A stretch of DNA of 64,000 bases from Defluviitoga tunisiensis. Lineage in GTDB: Bacteria; Thermotogota; Thermotogae; Petrotogales; Petrotogaceae. The stretch spans positions 1,168,001 to 1,232,000 of the forward strand of contig NZ_LN824141.1 in NCBI RefSeq assembly GCF_000953715.1, given 5' to 3'. A program made the translations under genes and the position numbers. This document shows positions 45,598-53,887 of this stretch, piece by piece (within the stretch, counting starts at the first letter, position 1; each line of letters opens with the position of its first letter). Below the pieces are notes generated by a model. It did not search any database. It was not told the DNA's origin and saw nothing but the letters and a program-made list of their open reading frames with translations.

Positions 45598-45640
45598 AAT
45601 TTTACATATGTAATATAACATATGTAAAATTAGATGTCAA
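45598..45640 (-). promoter_or_regulatory. Promoter and 13-bp inverted-repeat operator of the antisense gene
   Basis: Minus-strand TTGACA (45640-45635), 17-base spacer and TATATT (45617-45612). A perfect inverted repeat AATTTTACATATG (45598-45610) / CATATGTAAAATT (45619-45631) with an eight-base centre covers spacer and -10 box. It is a probable repressor site. Confidence 0.8.
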
Positions 45641-45679
45641 TGAGTTATTTATAAAAAGTATTATCGGAGAGTGATGCCT

Positions 45680-46945
45680 ATGAAAATCTTTTCCCGTTTG
45701 TTCAAAGCAAGGGATAAGCCGAAAAACAGTCTGTTCGGTAATGCATATAGCTTTTTCTTCGGCGGCACATCCAGCGGAAAGACTGTCAATGAGCGGACTG
45801 CAATGCAGACAACGGCAGTGTATGCCTGTGTAAGGATACTTGCAGAAGCCATCGCCGGGCTTCCGCTTCATGTGTACCGCTATAAAGAAGACGGTGGCAA
45901 AGAAAAAGCGTTGACCCACCCGCTCTATTATTTACTCCATGACGAACCAAACCCTGAGATGAGTTCATTCGTGTTCCGAGAAACACTAATGAGTCATCTT
46001 CTTTTATGGGGAAATGCTTACGCTCAGATTATCAGGGACGGTTCCGGACGAGTGCTGGCGCTTTATCCACTTTTGCCAAACAAAATGACGGTAGACAGGG
46101 CTCCAAACGGAGAACTGTTTTACACTTATCGGCGCGACAGCGATGAGAGTAGGGTTAATCCAAAAGCAGGCCTTATATACCTACGAAGTGATGAGGTTCT
46201 TCACATCCCGGGACTCGGTTTTGACGGACTGATCGGATACTCCCCTATCGCTATGGCCAAGAACGCCATAGGCATGGCTATTGCCTGTGAAGAGTACGGT
46301 GCATCCTTTTTTGCCAACGGTGCAAATCCGGGCGGTGTGCTGGAACATCCCGGCGTATTAAAGGATCCAGCAAAGGTGCGTGAAAGCTGGAACGCTGTCT
46401 ATCAAGGCAGTGCCAACGCTCACCGCATTGCCGTTCTGGAAGAGGGCATGAAGTTCCAGCCAATCGGCATCCCGCCTGAACAGGCACAGTTTCTGGAGAC
46501 AAGAAAATTCCAGATAAACGAGATCGCCCGGATATTCCGCGTGCCTCCCCATATGGTTGGAGACCTTGAAAAGTCGAGCTTTTCAAACATCGAGCAGCAG
46601 TCTCTGGAATTTGTCAAATACACGCTTGATCCGTGGGTGGTGCGCTGGGAACAGGCTCTTCAAAAGGCGCTGCTTTTACCGTCGGAGAAGCGGACATACT
46701 TTGTCAAGTTCAATGTGGATGGCCTTCTGCGCGGGGATTATGCAAGCCGCATGAACGGTTATGCCGTAGCACGCCAGAACGGCTGGATGTCTGCTAACGA
46801 TATCCGAGAGCTTGAGAACATGAACCGGATACCAGAGGAGTTGGGCGGTGACCTGTATCTCATCAACGGTAATATGACCAAGCTTGCCGATGCTGGAGCA
46901 TTTGCAGGAAAAACCAATGCTGAAACGGAGGGATCAAAAAGATGA
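45680..46945 (+). CDS. Phage portal protein (HK97 family)
   Basis: The dodecameric ring through which DNA enters the head, 421 residues. Family text: VYACVRILAEAIAGLPLHVYRY, SFVFRETLMSHLLLWGNAYAQIIRD, ILHIPGLGFDGLIGYSP-like stretch, RIFRVPPHMVGDLEKSSFSNIEQQSLEFVKYTLDPWV. ATG 45680 follows GGAG by ten bases; ATG 45674 is possible. Four-base overlap with the protease gene. Confidence 0.93.
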   Translation: MKIFSRLFKARDKPKNSLFGNAYSFFFGGTSSGKTVNERTAMQTTAVYACVRILAEAIAGLPLHVYRYKEDGGKEKALTHPLYYLLHDEPNPEMSSFVFRETLMSHLLLWGNAYAQIIRDGSGRVLALYPLLPNKMTVDRAPNGELFYTYRRDSDESRVNPKAGLIYLRSDEVLHIPGLGFDGLIGYSPIAMAKNAIGMAIACEEYGASFFANGANPGGVLEHPGVLKDPAKVRESWNAVYQGSANAHRIAVLEEGMKFQPIGIPPEQAQFLETRKFQINEIARIFRVPPHMVGDLEKSSFSNIEQQSLEFVKYTLDPWVVRWEQALQKALLLPSEKRTYFVKFNVDGLLRGDYASRMNGYAVARQNGWMSANDIRELENMNRIPEELGGDLYLINGNMTKLADAGAFAGKTNAETEGSKR

Positions 46946-47670
46946 ACAAATCACAAAAACCAAGGCCGGTTCGCCGTTTCTGGAACTGGATACAAAACGA
47001 TGACGGTAGCCGGACATTATATCTTGACGGACCTATAGCCGAAGAAAGCTGGCTGGGAGACGAAGTGACTCCCAAACAGTTCAAATCAGAGCTGTTATCC
47101 GGAGAGGGCGATATAACGATCTGGATCAACAGCCCGGGCGGTGATATATTTGCAGCCAACCAGATTTACAACATGCTTATGGATTACAAAGGCAAAGTGA
47201 CGGTAAAGATTGACGGTATTGCAGCCAGCGCCGCTTCGGTCATAGCTATGGCCGGAGGTGACGTCTTTATGTCACCAGTCAGCATGATGATGATTCACAA
47301 CCCTATGACAATAGCCATCGGTGATACGGAAGAAATGGAGAAAGCTATCGCAATGCTGGAAGAAATAAAGGAATCCATCATCAACGCTTATGAGCTGAAA
47401 ACCAGACTTTCCAGGGCAAAAATATCGCACCTAATGGATGCAGAAAGCTGGTTTAACGCAAGAAAAGCGGTGGAACTTGGCTTTGCCGATGGAATCTTGT
47501 TTATGGAGGATGAATCATTCCCATCCGAATTTGAAGTATCAGGAGGAATGATCTTCAGCAGGCAGGCAGTAACAAATTCCATCCTGCGAAAGCTTAAACC
47601 AAAAGAAAAACCAAAAGGAACCCCGATTGAGTCGCTTGAGAAGCGGCTTTTTCTACTTTTACCCCACTAA
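46942..47670 (+). CDS. Head maturation protease (ClpP-like)
   Basis: A 242-residue serine protease that trims the capsid protein during head assembly. The ClpP-like fold shows WINSPGGDIFAANQIYNML, the nucleophile in GIAASAASVIAMAGG and the catalytic histidine in MMMIHNPMT; GLADGIL-like ending (ELGFADGILF) fits. It starts at ATG 46942 overlapping the portal stop. The stop codon lies in a hairpin (47662-47688). Confidence 0.92.
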   Translation: MNKSQKPRPVRRFWNWIQNDDGSRTLYLDGPIAEESWLGDEVTPKQFKSELLSGEGDITIWINSPGGDIFAANQIYNMLMDYKGKVTVKIDGIAASAASVIAMAGGDVFMSPVSMMMIHNPMTIAIGDTEEMEKAIAMLEEIKESIINAYELKTRLSRAKISHLMDAESWFNARKAVELGFADGILFMEDESFPSEFEVSGGMIFSRQAVTNSILRKLKPKEKPKGTPIESLEKRLFLLLPH

Positions 47671-47688
47671 ATCTGCGATTTAGCGGGG
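47662..47688 (+). other. Hairpin between protease and capsid genes
   Basis: CCCCACTAAATC-TGC-GATTTAGCGGGG, 11 pairs with one mismatch. No T-run. It has the same layout as the hairpin at 49257-49284 and may raise stability of the capsid mRNA. Confidence 0.6.
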
Positions 47689-47720
47689 ACCCCAAATAAA
47701 ACCGTAAGGAGGATTTGATT

Positions 47721-48923
47721 ATGAGCAAAATACTGGAACTGCGTGAAAAACGCGCTAAAGTATGGGAAGCTGCTAAAGCTTTCCTCGACAGCAAACGCGG
47801 GAACGACGGACTGCTTTCACCGGAGGATACCGCGACTTATGAAAAAATGGAAGCCGACGTTATTGCGCTGGGCAAAGAAATAGAGCGTCTTGAGCGTCAG
47901 GCTGCCATAGATTTGGAACTGTCAAAACCGTTGAATATTCCTATTACAGACAAACCCACTTCCATATCTGGCAACAATGAAAAAACCGGACGTGCCAGCG
48001 ATGAGTACAGGCAGTCTTTCTGGAACATGATGCGCGGCAGGCGCAAATATGACGTACACAACGCGCTGCAGATTGGAGAGGACACCGAAGGTGGATATCT
48101 TGTTCCCGACGACTTTGAGCGTACTCTTGTGGAAGCACTGGAGGAGGAGAATATATTTAGGCAGATTGCCAATGTTATTACCACGTCCAGCGGTGACAAG
48201 AAAATTCCTGTGGTGGCAAGCAAGGGTACTGCATCCTGGGTGGATGAGGAAGGCCAGATTCCCGAAAGCGATGACTCCTTTGCACAGGTATCCATCGGCG
48301 CATATAAGCTGGCTACTATGATCAAGGTGTCAGAGGAATTGTTAAACGATAGTGTATTCAACCTTGAACAGTATATAGCCAAAGAATTCGCCCGCCGAAT
48401 CGGAGCAAAAGAGGAGGAAGCATTTTTTATCGGCGACGGATCTGGCAAGCCAACCGGTATCTTGGCGGATAACGGCGGTGGCGAGATAGGAGTAACCGCG
48501 GCGAGCGCGACAGCTATTACCCTTGACGAGATCATGGACTTGTTCTACAGTCTAAAGTCTCCGTACCGCAGGAACGCTGTATTCATTATGAATGATTCGA
48601 CAATTAAAGCTATAAGGAAGCTCAAAGACAACAACGGTCAGTATCTCTGGCAGCCTTCTGTAACTGCTGGAACACCGGATACTATCCTCAATCGTCCAGT
48701 TAAAACTTCTGCATTTATGCCAGCCATTGCCGCCGGAGCAAAAACGATTGTATTCGGCGATTTTTCTTATTACTGGGTGGCAGACCGTCAAGGCAGGGTT
48801 TTTAAGCGGCTTAATGAGTTGTATGCTGCGACCGGACAAGTTGGATTCATGGCAACCCAGCGTGTAGATGGAAAGCTGGTACTGTCTGAAGCAGTCAAGA
48901 TACTGCAGCAGAAATCAACTTAA
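47721..48923 (+). CDS. Major capsid protein (HK97 fold)
   Basis: A 400-residue capsid subunit. An N-terminal coiled-coil scaffold-like delta domain (about 1-85, MSKILELREKRAKVWEAAK, EKMEADVIALGKEIERLERQ) would be removed by the protease. The HK97 core follows: GGYLVPDDFERTLVEALEEENIFRQ, AKEFARRIGAKEEEAFFIGDGSGKPTGIL, YRRNAVFIMNDSTIKAIRKLKD. ATG 47721 has AAGGAGGA upstream. Confidence 0.94.
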   Translation: MSKILELREKRAKVWEAAKAFLDSKRGNDGLLSPEDTATYEKMEADVIALGKEIERLERQAAIDLELSKPLNIPITDKPTSISGNNEKTGRASDEYRQSFWNMMRGRRKYDVHNALQIGEDTEGGYLVPDDFERTLVEALEEENIFRQIANVITTSSGDKKIPVVASKGTASWVDEEGQIPESDDSFAQVSIGAYKLATMIKVSEELLNDSVFNLEQYIAKEFARRIGAKEEEAFFIGDGSGKPTGILADNGGGEIGVTAASATAITLDEIMDLFYSLKSPYRRNAVFIMNDSTIKAIRKLKDNNGQYLWQPSVTAGTPDTILNRPVKTSAFMPAIAAGAKTIVFGDFSYYWVADRQGRVFKRLNELYAATGQVGFMATQRVDGKLVLSEAVKILQQKST

Positions 48924-48943
48924 TGAAAACGGAGGGCTGCGGC

Positions 48944-49252
48944 ATGGAACTTTTGGAGAAGGTTAAAGCAAACCTCATATTGCAACACAACGAAGATGAC
49001 GCACTTTTACAAGAGTATATCAAAGCCGCAGTGGCCTATGCGGAAAGTTACCAGAAAAAGCCGGAAGGATATTATGCCGAAAACCCCATGCCGCCTACTA
49101 CTGAGCAGGCTGTCATTATGCTGTCGAGCCATTTTTATGAAAGCAGGGATGGCTCGACGGCTGGCTTTTTTGGAGATAGTGTGCAGGCAGGACAGCAGGT
49201 ATGGAATACAGTAAATCTATTGCTGCGGCTCGACCGGGATTGGAAGATATAG
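48944..49252 (+). CDS. Head-tail connector protein (gp6-like)
   Basis: A 102-residue helical protein of the DNA-packaging/connector family (LLEKVKANLILQHNEDDALLQEYIKAAVAYAESYQ; TEQAVIMLSSHFYESRDGS; VNLLLRLDR). ATG 48944 is preceded by GGAGG eight bases upstream; the frame extends back to 48923 without a ribosome site. It forms the adaptor ring below the portal. Confidence 0.88.
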   Translation: MELLEKVKANLILQHNEDDALLQEYIKAAVAYAESYQKKPEGYYAENPMPPTTEQAVIMLSSHFYESRDGSTAGFFGDSVQAGQQVWNTVNLLLRLDRDWKI

Positions 49253-49256
49253 GGGC

Positions 49257-49284
49257 CCCCGCAAAGTCATCCGACTTTGTGGGG
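49257..49284 (+). other. Hairpin between connector and head-closure genes
   Basis: CCCCGCAAAGTC-ATCC-GACTTTGTGGGG, 12 pairs with one G-T and a four-base loop, five bases after the stop. Same type as 47662-47688. Confidence 0.6.
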
Positions 49285-49359
49285 AGAGGACGAACAACGG
49301 AATGAATGAGCTTTTCGCGCTTGCGCGGAAACGAATGATATGGAGTTTGTGAGGACGAT

Positions 49360-49695
49360 ATGAGCTTTGGAAAAATGAAAACTTTCGTGGACATTATCTC
49401 AGTCAAGCCGGTTAAGGATAGTGAGGGTTTTACTGAAAAAGATGATGTCATTCTTGCTTCGGTAAGGGCATACAAGGAAGATAGGCATGGCAGTGAAAAA
49501 TGGGCAAACAGGGCGGCGTTTTCGCAGGCGTCTGCCCTGTTCCGCTTCCGTAAGATACCTAACCTGGAAGTTACCACAGATCTTGTACTCGTTTGCAGCG
49601 ATGGCAGGTACAACATTATCAGTGTTGAGGACGTAAAAGGACGTGGAATGTATATTGAGGTGCTTGCGGAAAAAGTGAAATCAAGCAAAGCATAA
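49360..49695 (+). CDS. Head closure / head-tail adaptor protein
   Basis: A 111-residue beta-rich protein (VDIISVKPVKDSEGFTEKDDVILASVRAYKEDRHGSEKWANRAAFSQASALFRFRKIPNLEVTTDLVL) of the SPP1 gp16 / HK97 adaptor type. GAGGACG precedes the ATG. Position between connector and gp10-like protein supports the call. Confidence 0.85.
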   Translation: MSFGKMKTFVDIISVKPVKDSEGFTEKDDVILASVRAYKEDRHGSEKWANRAAFSQASALFRFRKIPNLEVTTDLVLVCSDGRYNIISVEDVKGRGMYIEVLAEKVKSSKA

Positions 49696-49711
49696 AAGGA
49701 GGGGCTGCAAC

Positions 49712-50143
49712 GTGGCTAAGGTGGAAGTTAAATTGCCGGAACAGTTCTTGCTCAAGTTATCCAGACTTGGAGAAAGAACAGACGAAATCATACCTAAGGT
49801 GCTGGAAGCAGGCGGGGAAGTGGTTCTTTCAAAAGTGAAGTCCAATCTTCAGTCAGTTATCGGGAGCGGCACTAAATATCCGTCCAGAGCAACCGGTGAA
49901 TTGGTAAATGCTTTGGGACTCTCTCCTGCCAAACAGGACAGGGATGGAAACCACAACATAAAAATCGGCTTTACTGAACCAAGGAAGGATGGGGAAAGCA
50001 ATGCGAAGATTGCCAATATTATTGAGTATGGCAAGTCCGGGCAGCCTCCAAGGCCCTTTTTGAAACCGGCAAAATCAGCTACAAGGAAGTCCTGCATCGA
50101 AGTAATGAAGTCAAGACTGGAACAGGAGCTGGGTCGTATATGA
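49712..50143 (+). CDS. HK97 gp10-like tail-completion protein
   Basis: A 143-residue protein with the gp10 pattern (VKLPEQFLLKLSRLGERTDEIIPKVLEAGGEVVLSKVKSNL; IIEYGKSGQPPRPFLKPA). GTG start with AAAGGAGG upstream. Its stop overlaps the next start by four bases. Confidence 0.87.
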   Translation: MAKVEVKLPEQFLLKLSRLGERTDEIIPKVLEAGGEVVLSKVKSNLQSVIGSGTKYPSRATGELVNALGLSPAKQDRDGNHNIKIGFTEPRKDGESNAKIANIIEYGKSGQPPRPFLKPAKSATRKSCIEVMKSRLEQELGRI

Positions 50144-50484
50144 GCATATTGTCAGAATTAAACTCGTTATTGGATGGTTTGGGTATCCCCATTGAAACCG
50201 GGGTATTTAGCGGTGTACCGCCAGATGAGTACCTTGTCATTACTCCGATGACAGATACATTTGAAGTTTTTGCAGACAACCGGCCTCAGGTAGAAACCCA
50301 GGAGGTAAGGTTGTCTTTATTTATAAAGGGAAACTACACTGCCCGTAAAAGCGAAATAGTGAACACATTGCTTCAAGCAGGCTTTACCATTACCGACAGG
50401 CGGTATATAGGCCATGAGGACGATACCGGCTATCACCACTATGCCATTGATGTGGCAAAAGAGTATGAAGTAAAGGAGGAATGA
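50140..50484 (+). CDS. Tail terminator-like protein
   Basis: A 114-residue protein (SELNSLLDGLGIPIETGVFSGVPPDEYLVITPMTD; GYHHYAIDVAKEY) in the place of the tail terminator/completion protein, between gp10-like and major tail protein. The sequence match to the family is moderate; position is the main evidence. Confidence 0.75.
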   Translation: MSILSELNSLLDGLGIPIETGVFSGVPPDEYLVITPMTDTFEVFADNRPQVETQEVRLSLFIKGNYTARKSEIVNTLLQAGFTITDRRYIGHEDDTGYHHYAIDVAKEYEVKEE

Positions 50485-50489
50485 AAAAC

Positions 50490-51089
50490 ATGGCCACAAT
50501 CGGACTGGACAGGTTATATTATGCCAAAATAACTGAGAATGAAAACGGAGAAGAGACATACGACACGCCTGTTCCGCTGGCTAAGGCTATTACGGCAGAG
50601 CTTTCTGTAGAACTAGCAGAGGCGACACTTTATGCCGATGACGGGGCGGCAGAAGTGGTCAAGGAATTTCAAAGCGGCACACTGACTCTTGGTGTTGCAG
50701 ATATCGGAGTAGACGCTGCTGAGGTTTTGACGGGAGCCACCCTTGATGACAATAAGGTGCTGATTTCCACCAGTGAGGATGGAGGTGCGCCTGTGGCAAT
50801 TGGCTTTAGAGCCAAGAAAGCTAACGGCAAGTACAGGTATTTTTGGCTTTACAGGGTTAAATTCGGAATCCCGGCGACAAATCTGCAGACGAAGGGCGAC
50901 AGCATTACCTTTTCGACACCCACCATTGAAGGGACAGTCATGAGACGTAACAAACCAGATGGCCAGGGAAAGCACCCTTGGAAGGCGGAGGTCAGCGAAG
51001 ACGATCCCGGTGTATCGCCTGAAACTATTACCGGCTGGTATACGGAAGTTTATGAGCCGGTATTTGCTGTGGGAGGAGGCAGTGAATGA
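50490..51089 (+). CDS. Major tail protein
   Basis: A 199-residue subunit of the tail tube (IGLDRLYYAKITENENGEETYDTPVPLAKAITAELSVELAEATLYADDGAAEVVKEF; GFRAKKANGKYRYFWLYRVKFGIPA). ATG 50490 is ten bases from AAAGGAGG; the ATG at 50481 is too close. Overlaps the next gene by four bases. Confidence 0.9.
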   Translation: MATIGLDRLYYAKITENENGEETYDTPVPLAKAITAELSVELAEATLYADDGAAEVVKEFQSGTLTLGVADIGVDAAEVLTGATLDDNKVLISTSEDGGAPVAIGFRAKKANGKYRYFWLYRVKFGIPATNLQTKGDSITFSTPTIEGTVMRRNKPDGQGKHPWKAEVSEDDPGVSPETITGWYTEVYEPVFAVGGGSE

Positions 51090-51472
51090 TGCAGGATAAT
51101 GACAGAAGCGCGATTATCAAAATCGGCGATGAAGAATATCAGCTTATACTAACCACTAAAGCGACAAAGGAGATTGCAAAAAGATACGGCGGTCTTGAAA
51201 ACCTCGGCACAAAACTGATGAAAACCGAGAACTTCGAAATGGCTCTTGACGAAGTGGTGTGGCTGATTACACTGCTGGCCAACCAGAGCATTTTGATACA
51301 CAACCTCAAAAATCAAGAAAAGCGTGAACTCCTTACCGAAGAGACAGTGGAACTTCTCACATCTCCTTTGGAACTGGCAGCATATAAAAACGCTATTATG
51401 GAAGCAATGTTCAAGGGGACCAAAAGAAACGTTGAAAGTGAGGATGATTTAAAAAACACACCGGCCGAGTGA
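51086..51472 (+). CDS. Tail assembly chaperone, G-type product
   Basis: A 128-residue helical protein (IKIGDEEYQLILTTKATKEIAKRYGGLENLG; EEVWLITLLANQ-like stretch DEVVWLITLLANQSILIHN) in the place of lambda gpG, just before the tape measure. Near its end lies a slippery sequence that lets some ribosomes shift into the following frame to make a longer G-T form of about 191 residues. The ratio of the two forms usually matters for tail length and assembly. Confidence 0.87.
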   Translation: MMQDNDRSAIIKIGDEEYQLILTTKATKEIAKRYGGLENLGTKLMKTENFEMALDEVVWLITLLANQSILIHNLKNQEKRELLTEETVELLTSPLELAAYKNAIMEAMFKGTKRNVESEDDLKNTPAE

Positions 51473-51496
51473 GCGATGAGGAATCGTTCACTCGGC
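51451..51496 (+). promoter_or_regulatory. Programmed -1 ribosomal frameshift signal
   Basis: The heptamer A AAA AAC (51451-51457) is in the correct reading phase. Six bases later a stem begins: GCCGAGTGA plus four more pairs (51464-51476) with 51484-51496, loop TGAGGAA. The zero-frame stop lies in the stem. A -1 shift continues into the frame ending at 51660. Confidence 0.9.
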
Positions 51497-51660
51497 TTTT
51501 ATATTACGGCACTGTCCAGCTTAATCGTTCAGAGGAAGAAGTATGGCTCATGCCTATTGGATACCTGCTTGATTTATGGGAGTGCCATAAGCAGTTTTTA
51601 GGGCTGGCGAAACCAAAGCGTATGTTTACCATTGATGATGTGATACCTTATGGAATTTAA
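51469..51660 (+). CDS. Tail assembly chaperone, T extension (made by -1 frameshift)
   Basis: The frame encoding the C-terminal extension of the G-T fusion (DEESFTRLLYYGTVQLNRSEEEVWLMPIGYLLDLWECHKQFLGLAKPKR). Coordinates mark an in-frame GTG, but this codon has no ribosome site and lies in the frameshift stem; translation is expected to enter from the upstream frame at 51457. The fusion then adds 67 residues. It ends 28 bases before the tape measure gene. Confidence 0.88.
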   Translation: MSDEESFTRLLYYGTVQLNRSEEEVWLMPIGYLLDLWECHKQFLGLAKPKRMFTIDDVIPYGI

Positions 51661-51687
51661 AAATTTTGCAGGAAAGGAGGCGGTTAT

Positions 51688-53874
51688 GTGGCAGACAATT
51701 TTGGCCTGAAGATCGGGATTGAAGGCGAAAAGGAATTTAAAAACGCCATTCGTGAGATCAACCAAAGTTTTAAGGTACTGGGTAGCGAAATGAACCTGGT
51801 CGCATCTCAGTTCGACAAGCAGGATAAGTCAGTTGAAGCTGTTACTGCAAGAAACAAGGTGCTTAACAAAGAGATCGAATTGCAGAAAGAAAAAATAGCT
51901 ACTTTGGAGAAAGCCCTTGCCAATGCCGCCTCATCTTTCGGAGAAACCGACAAGCGGACGCAGTCCTGGCAGATACAGCTCAACAACGCCAAAGCCGAGC
52001 TGAACAAAATGGAGCGCGAACTCGAACAGTCTGCTGAAAGTGCAGATGAACTTGGGGACGAATTGAAGGAAAGTGGAGACAATGCCGAAAAATCCGGCTC
52101 GAAATTTGAGAAACTGGGCAGCGTTCTTAAAGGTGTTGGCGCGGCTATGGGTGCTGCAGCGGCCGCAGCGGGCGCGGCTGCCATCAAGCTGGGAAAAGAG
52201 GTCGTGGAGCAGTTTGGTGAGCTTGAGCAGAACCTTGGCGGTTCTGAAGCTGTGTTTGGAGAATATGCTGCACGTATCCAAAAAACGGGAGAAGAAGCCT
52301 ACAAGAATCTGGGCTTGTCCCAATCCGAGTACCTTGCCACCGCCAACAAAATGGGCGCACTGTTTCAGGGTGCTGGTGTCGATCAGCAAAAAAGTCTGGA
52401 GCTTACTGAGAAGGCCATGCAACGGGCGGCAGATATGGCTTCGGTTATGGGCATTGACATGCAGACTGCCATGGAATCCATCGCTGGCGCAGCCAAGGGT
52501 AACTTCACCATGATGGATAATCTGGGCGTCGCCATGAACGCCACTACCATCGAAGCTTATGCTCTTGCAAAAGGGCTGGATTTTGCCTGGAATAGCGCAA
52601 CCAATGCCGAAAAGGCCGAGATCGCCATGCAGATGTTTTTTGAAAAAACCGAACAGTATGCTGGCAACTTCGCAAGAGAGTCTACCCAGACCATCAGCGG
52701 TTCCATTGGTCTTTTACAAGCCTCTCTAAGTTCGTTTATAGCAGGACTTGGCAATGCGAACGCTGATATGACGAACCTAACACAAAATCTTGTGGATGCC
52801 TTTCAGGCTGTAGTTAAAAATATTGTACCGGTTTTGGAAAATATAGTGGCTGCTCTGCCGGAGGCAACCGGTGCAATTATCTCAGCAGTCAAAGATCTGC
52901 TTCCCGTGCTGTTGCAAACTGTAACTGAATTGTTCTCTCAGGTGCTTCAAACTCTCTTGAGCCTGCTGCCGGAGCTGATCCCGGCGGCAGTAGATGCAGT
53001 CATGACCATTGCAGGTACACTCATTGATAACCTGCCTTTACTCATTGATGCAGCGGTGCAGCTAATCACAGCGTTGGTAATGGGGCTTGGAGAAGCATTA
53101 CCTGAGCTAATTCCAGCAGCAGTTCAAGCAGTGATCACCATTGTGCAAGGGCTGCTGGATAATATGGACAAAATCCTTGAAGCTGCTTTTACATTGATTC
53201 AAGGACTGGCGCAGGGACTTTTAAATGCATTGCCAGAACTAATTGAAGCACTGCCGAGGATAATTACAACAATCATTGACTTTGTGACGAACAATATGCC
53301 GAAGATCATAGAATTGGGAATTACGCTTATCGTACAGCTTGCTGCCGGGCTTGTGAAAGCCATTCCAGAACTAGTAAAGTCTTTACCTCAGATTGTTGCG
53401 GCTATTATAGAAGGCTTGGGCAAGGCGGTTGTTTCAGTGGTTGAGATTGGTAAGAACATTGTAAAAGGCATCTGGGAAGGTATTAAAAGCCTTGGTAGCT
53501 GGATTAAGGATAAGGTTTCCGGTTTCTTTTCCGGTATTGTTGATGGAGTAAAGAATTTCCTCGGAATCAGATCTCCGTCCACTGTTTTTGAAGGCATTGG
53601 CGGCAATATGGCACTGGGTATTGGTGAGGGATTTGACAAGGCTATGGCCAGAGTGGCAGACGATATGCAAAATGCAGTGCCGACAGATTTTAATATATCT
53701 CCTGATATTAGTGTAAGTGGAAGAGGTGGATTTAGCGATTTAGCTTCCGGGCCGCTTGTTGTGGTGCAGCAGATGATTGTTCGTGGTGAAGAAGACATCC
53801 GCAGGATTTCACAGGAGTTATATAACCTGATGCAGACAGGTTCAAGGGCGCAGGGACGTTTTATAACAGCGTAA
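51688..53874 (+). CDS. Tail tape measure protein
   Basis: A 728-residue protein that sets tail length and sits inside the tail tube. It has an N-terminal coiled coil (about 20-130), an Ala-rich segment (about 150-170), the tape-measure conserved core (QFGELEQNLGGSEAVFGEYAARIQKTGEEAYKNLGLSQSEYLATANKMGALFQGAGV; MQTAMESIAGAAKGNFTMMDNLGVAMN) and hydrophobic repeats rich in LLPELIPAAVDAV-type units (about 380-590). The C-terminus FLGIRSPSTVFEGIGGNMALGIGEGFDKAM is standard. GTG start with AAAGGAGG. Small for a siphovirus, which suggests a short tail. Confidence 0.93.
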   Translation: MADNFGLKIGIEGEKEFKNAIREINQSFKVLGSEMNLVASQFDKQDKSVEAVTARNKVLNKEIELQKEKIATLEKALANAASSFGETDKRTQSWQIQLNNAKAELNKMERELEQSAESADELGDELKESGDNAEKSGSKFEKLGSVLKGVGAAMGAAAAAAGAAAIKLGKEVVEQFGELEQNLGGSEAVFGEYAARIQKTGEEAYKNLGLSQSEYLATANKMGALFQGAGVDQQKSLELTEKAMQRAADMASVMGIDMQTAMESIAGAAKGNFTMMDNLGVAMNATTIEAYALAKGLDFAWNSATNAEKAEIAMQMFFEKTEQYAGNFARESTQTISGSIGLLQASLSSFIAGLGNANADMTNLTQNLVDAFQAVVKNIVPVLENIVAALPEATGAIISAVKDLLPVLLQTVTELFSQVLQTLLSLLPELIPAAVDAVMTIAGTLIDNLPLLIDAAVQLITALVMGLGEALPELIPAAVQAVITIVQGLLDNMDKILEAAFTLIQGLAQGLLNALPELIEALPRIITTIIDFVTNNMPKIIELGITLIVQLAAGLVKAIPELVKSLPQIVAAIIEGLGKAVVSVVEIGKNIVKGIWEGIKSLGSWIKDKVSGFFSGIVDGVKNFLGIRSPSTVFEGIGGNMALGIGEGFDKAMARVADDMQNAVPTDFNISPDISVSGRGGFSDLASGPLVVVQQMIVRGEEDIRRISQELYNLMQTGSRAQGRFITA

Positions 53875-53887
53875 TGGAGGGAAGCAT

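Noticed and set aside
51469..51660. Independent small gene after the tail chaperone
   Set aside because: Its GTG has no ribosome site and lies within the frameshift stem; it is the frameshift extension.
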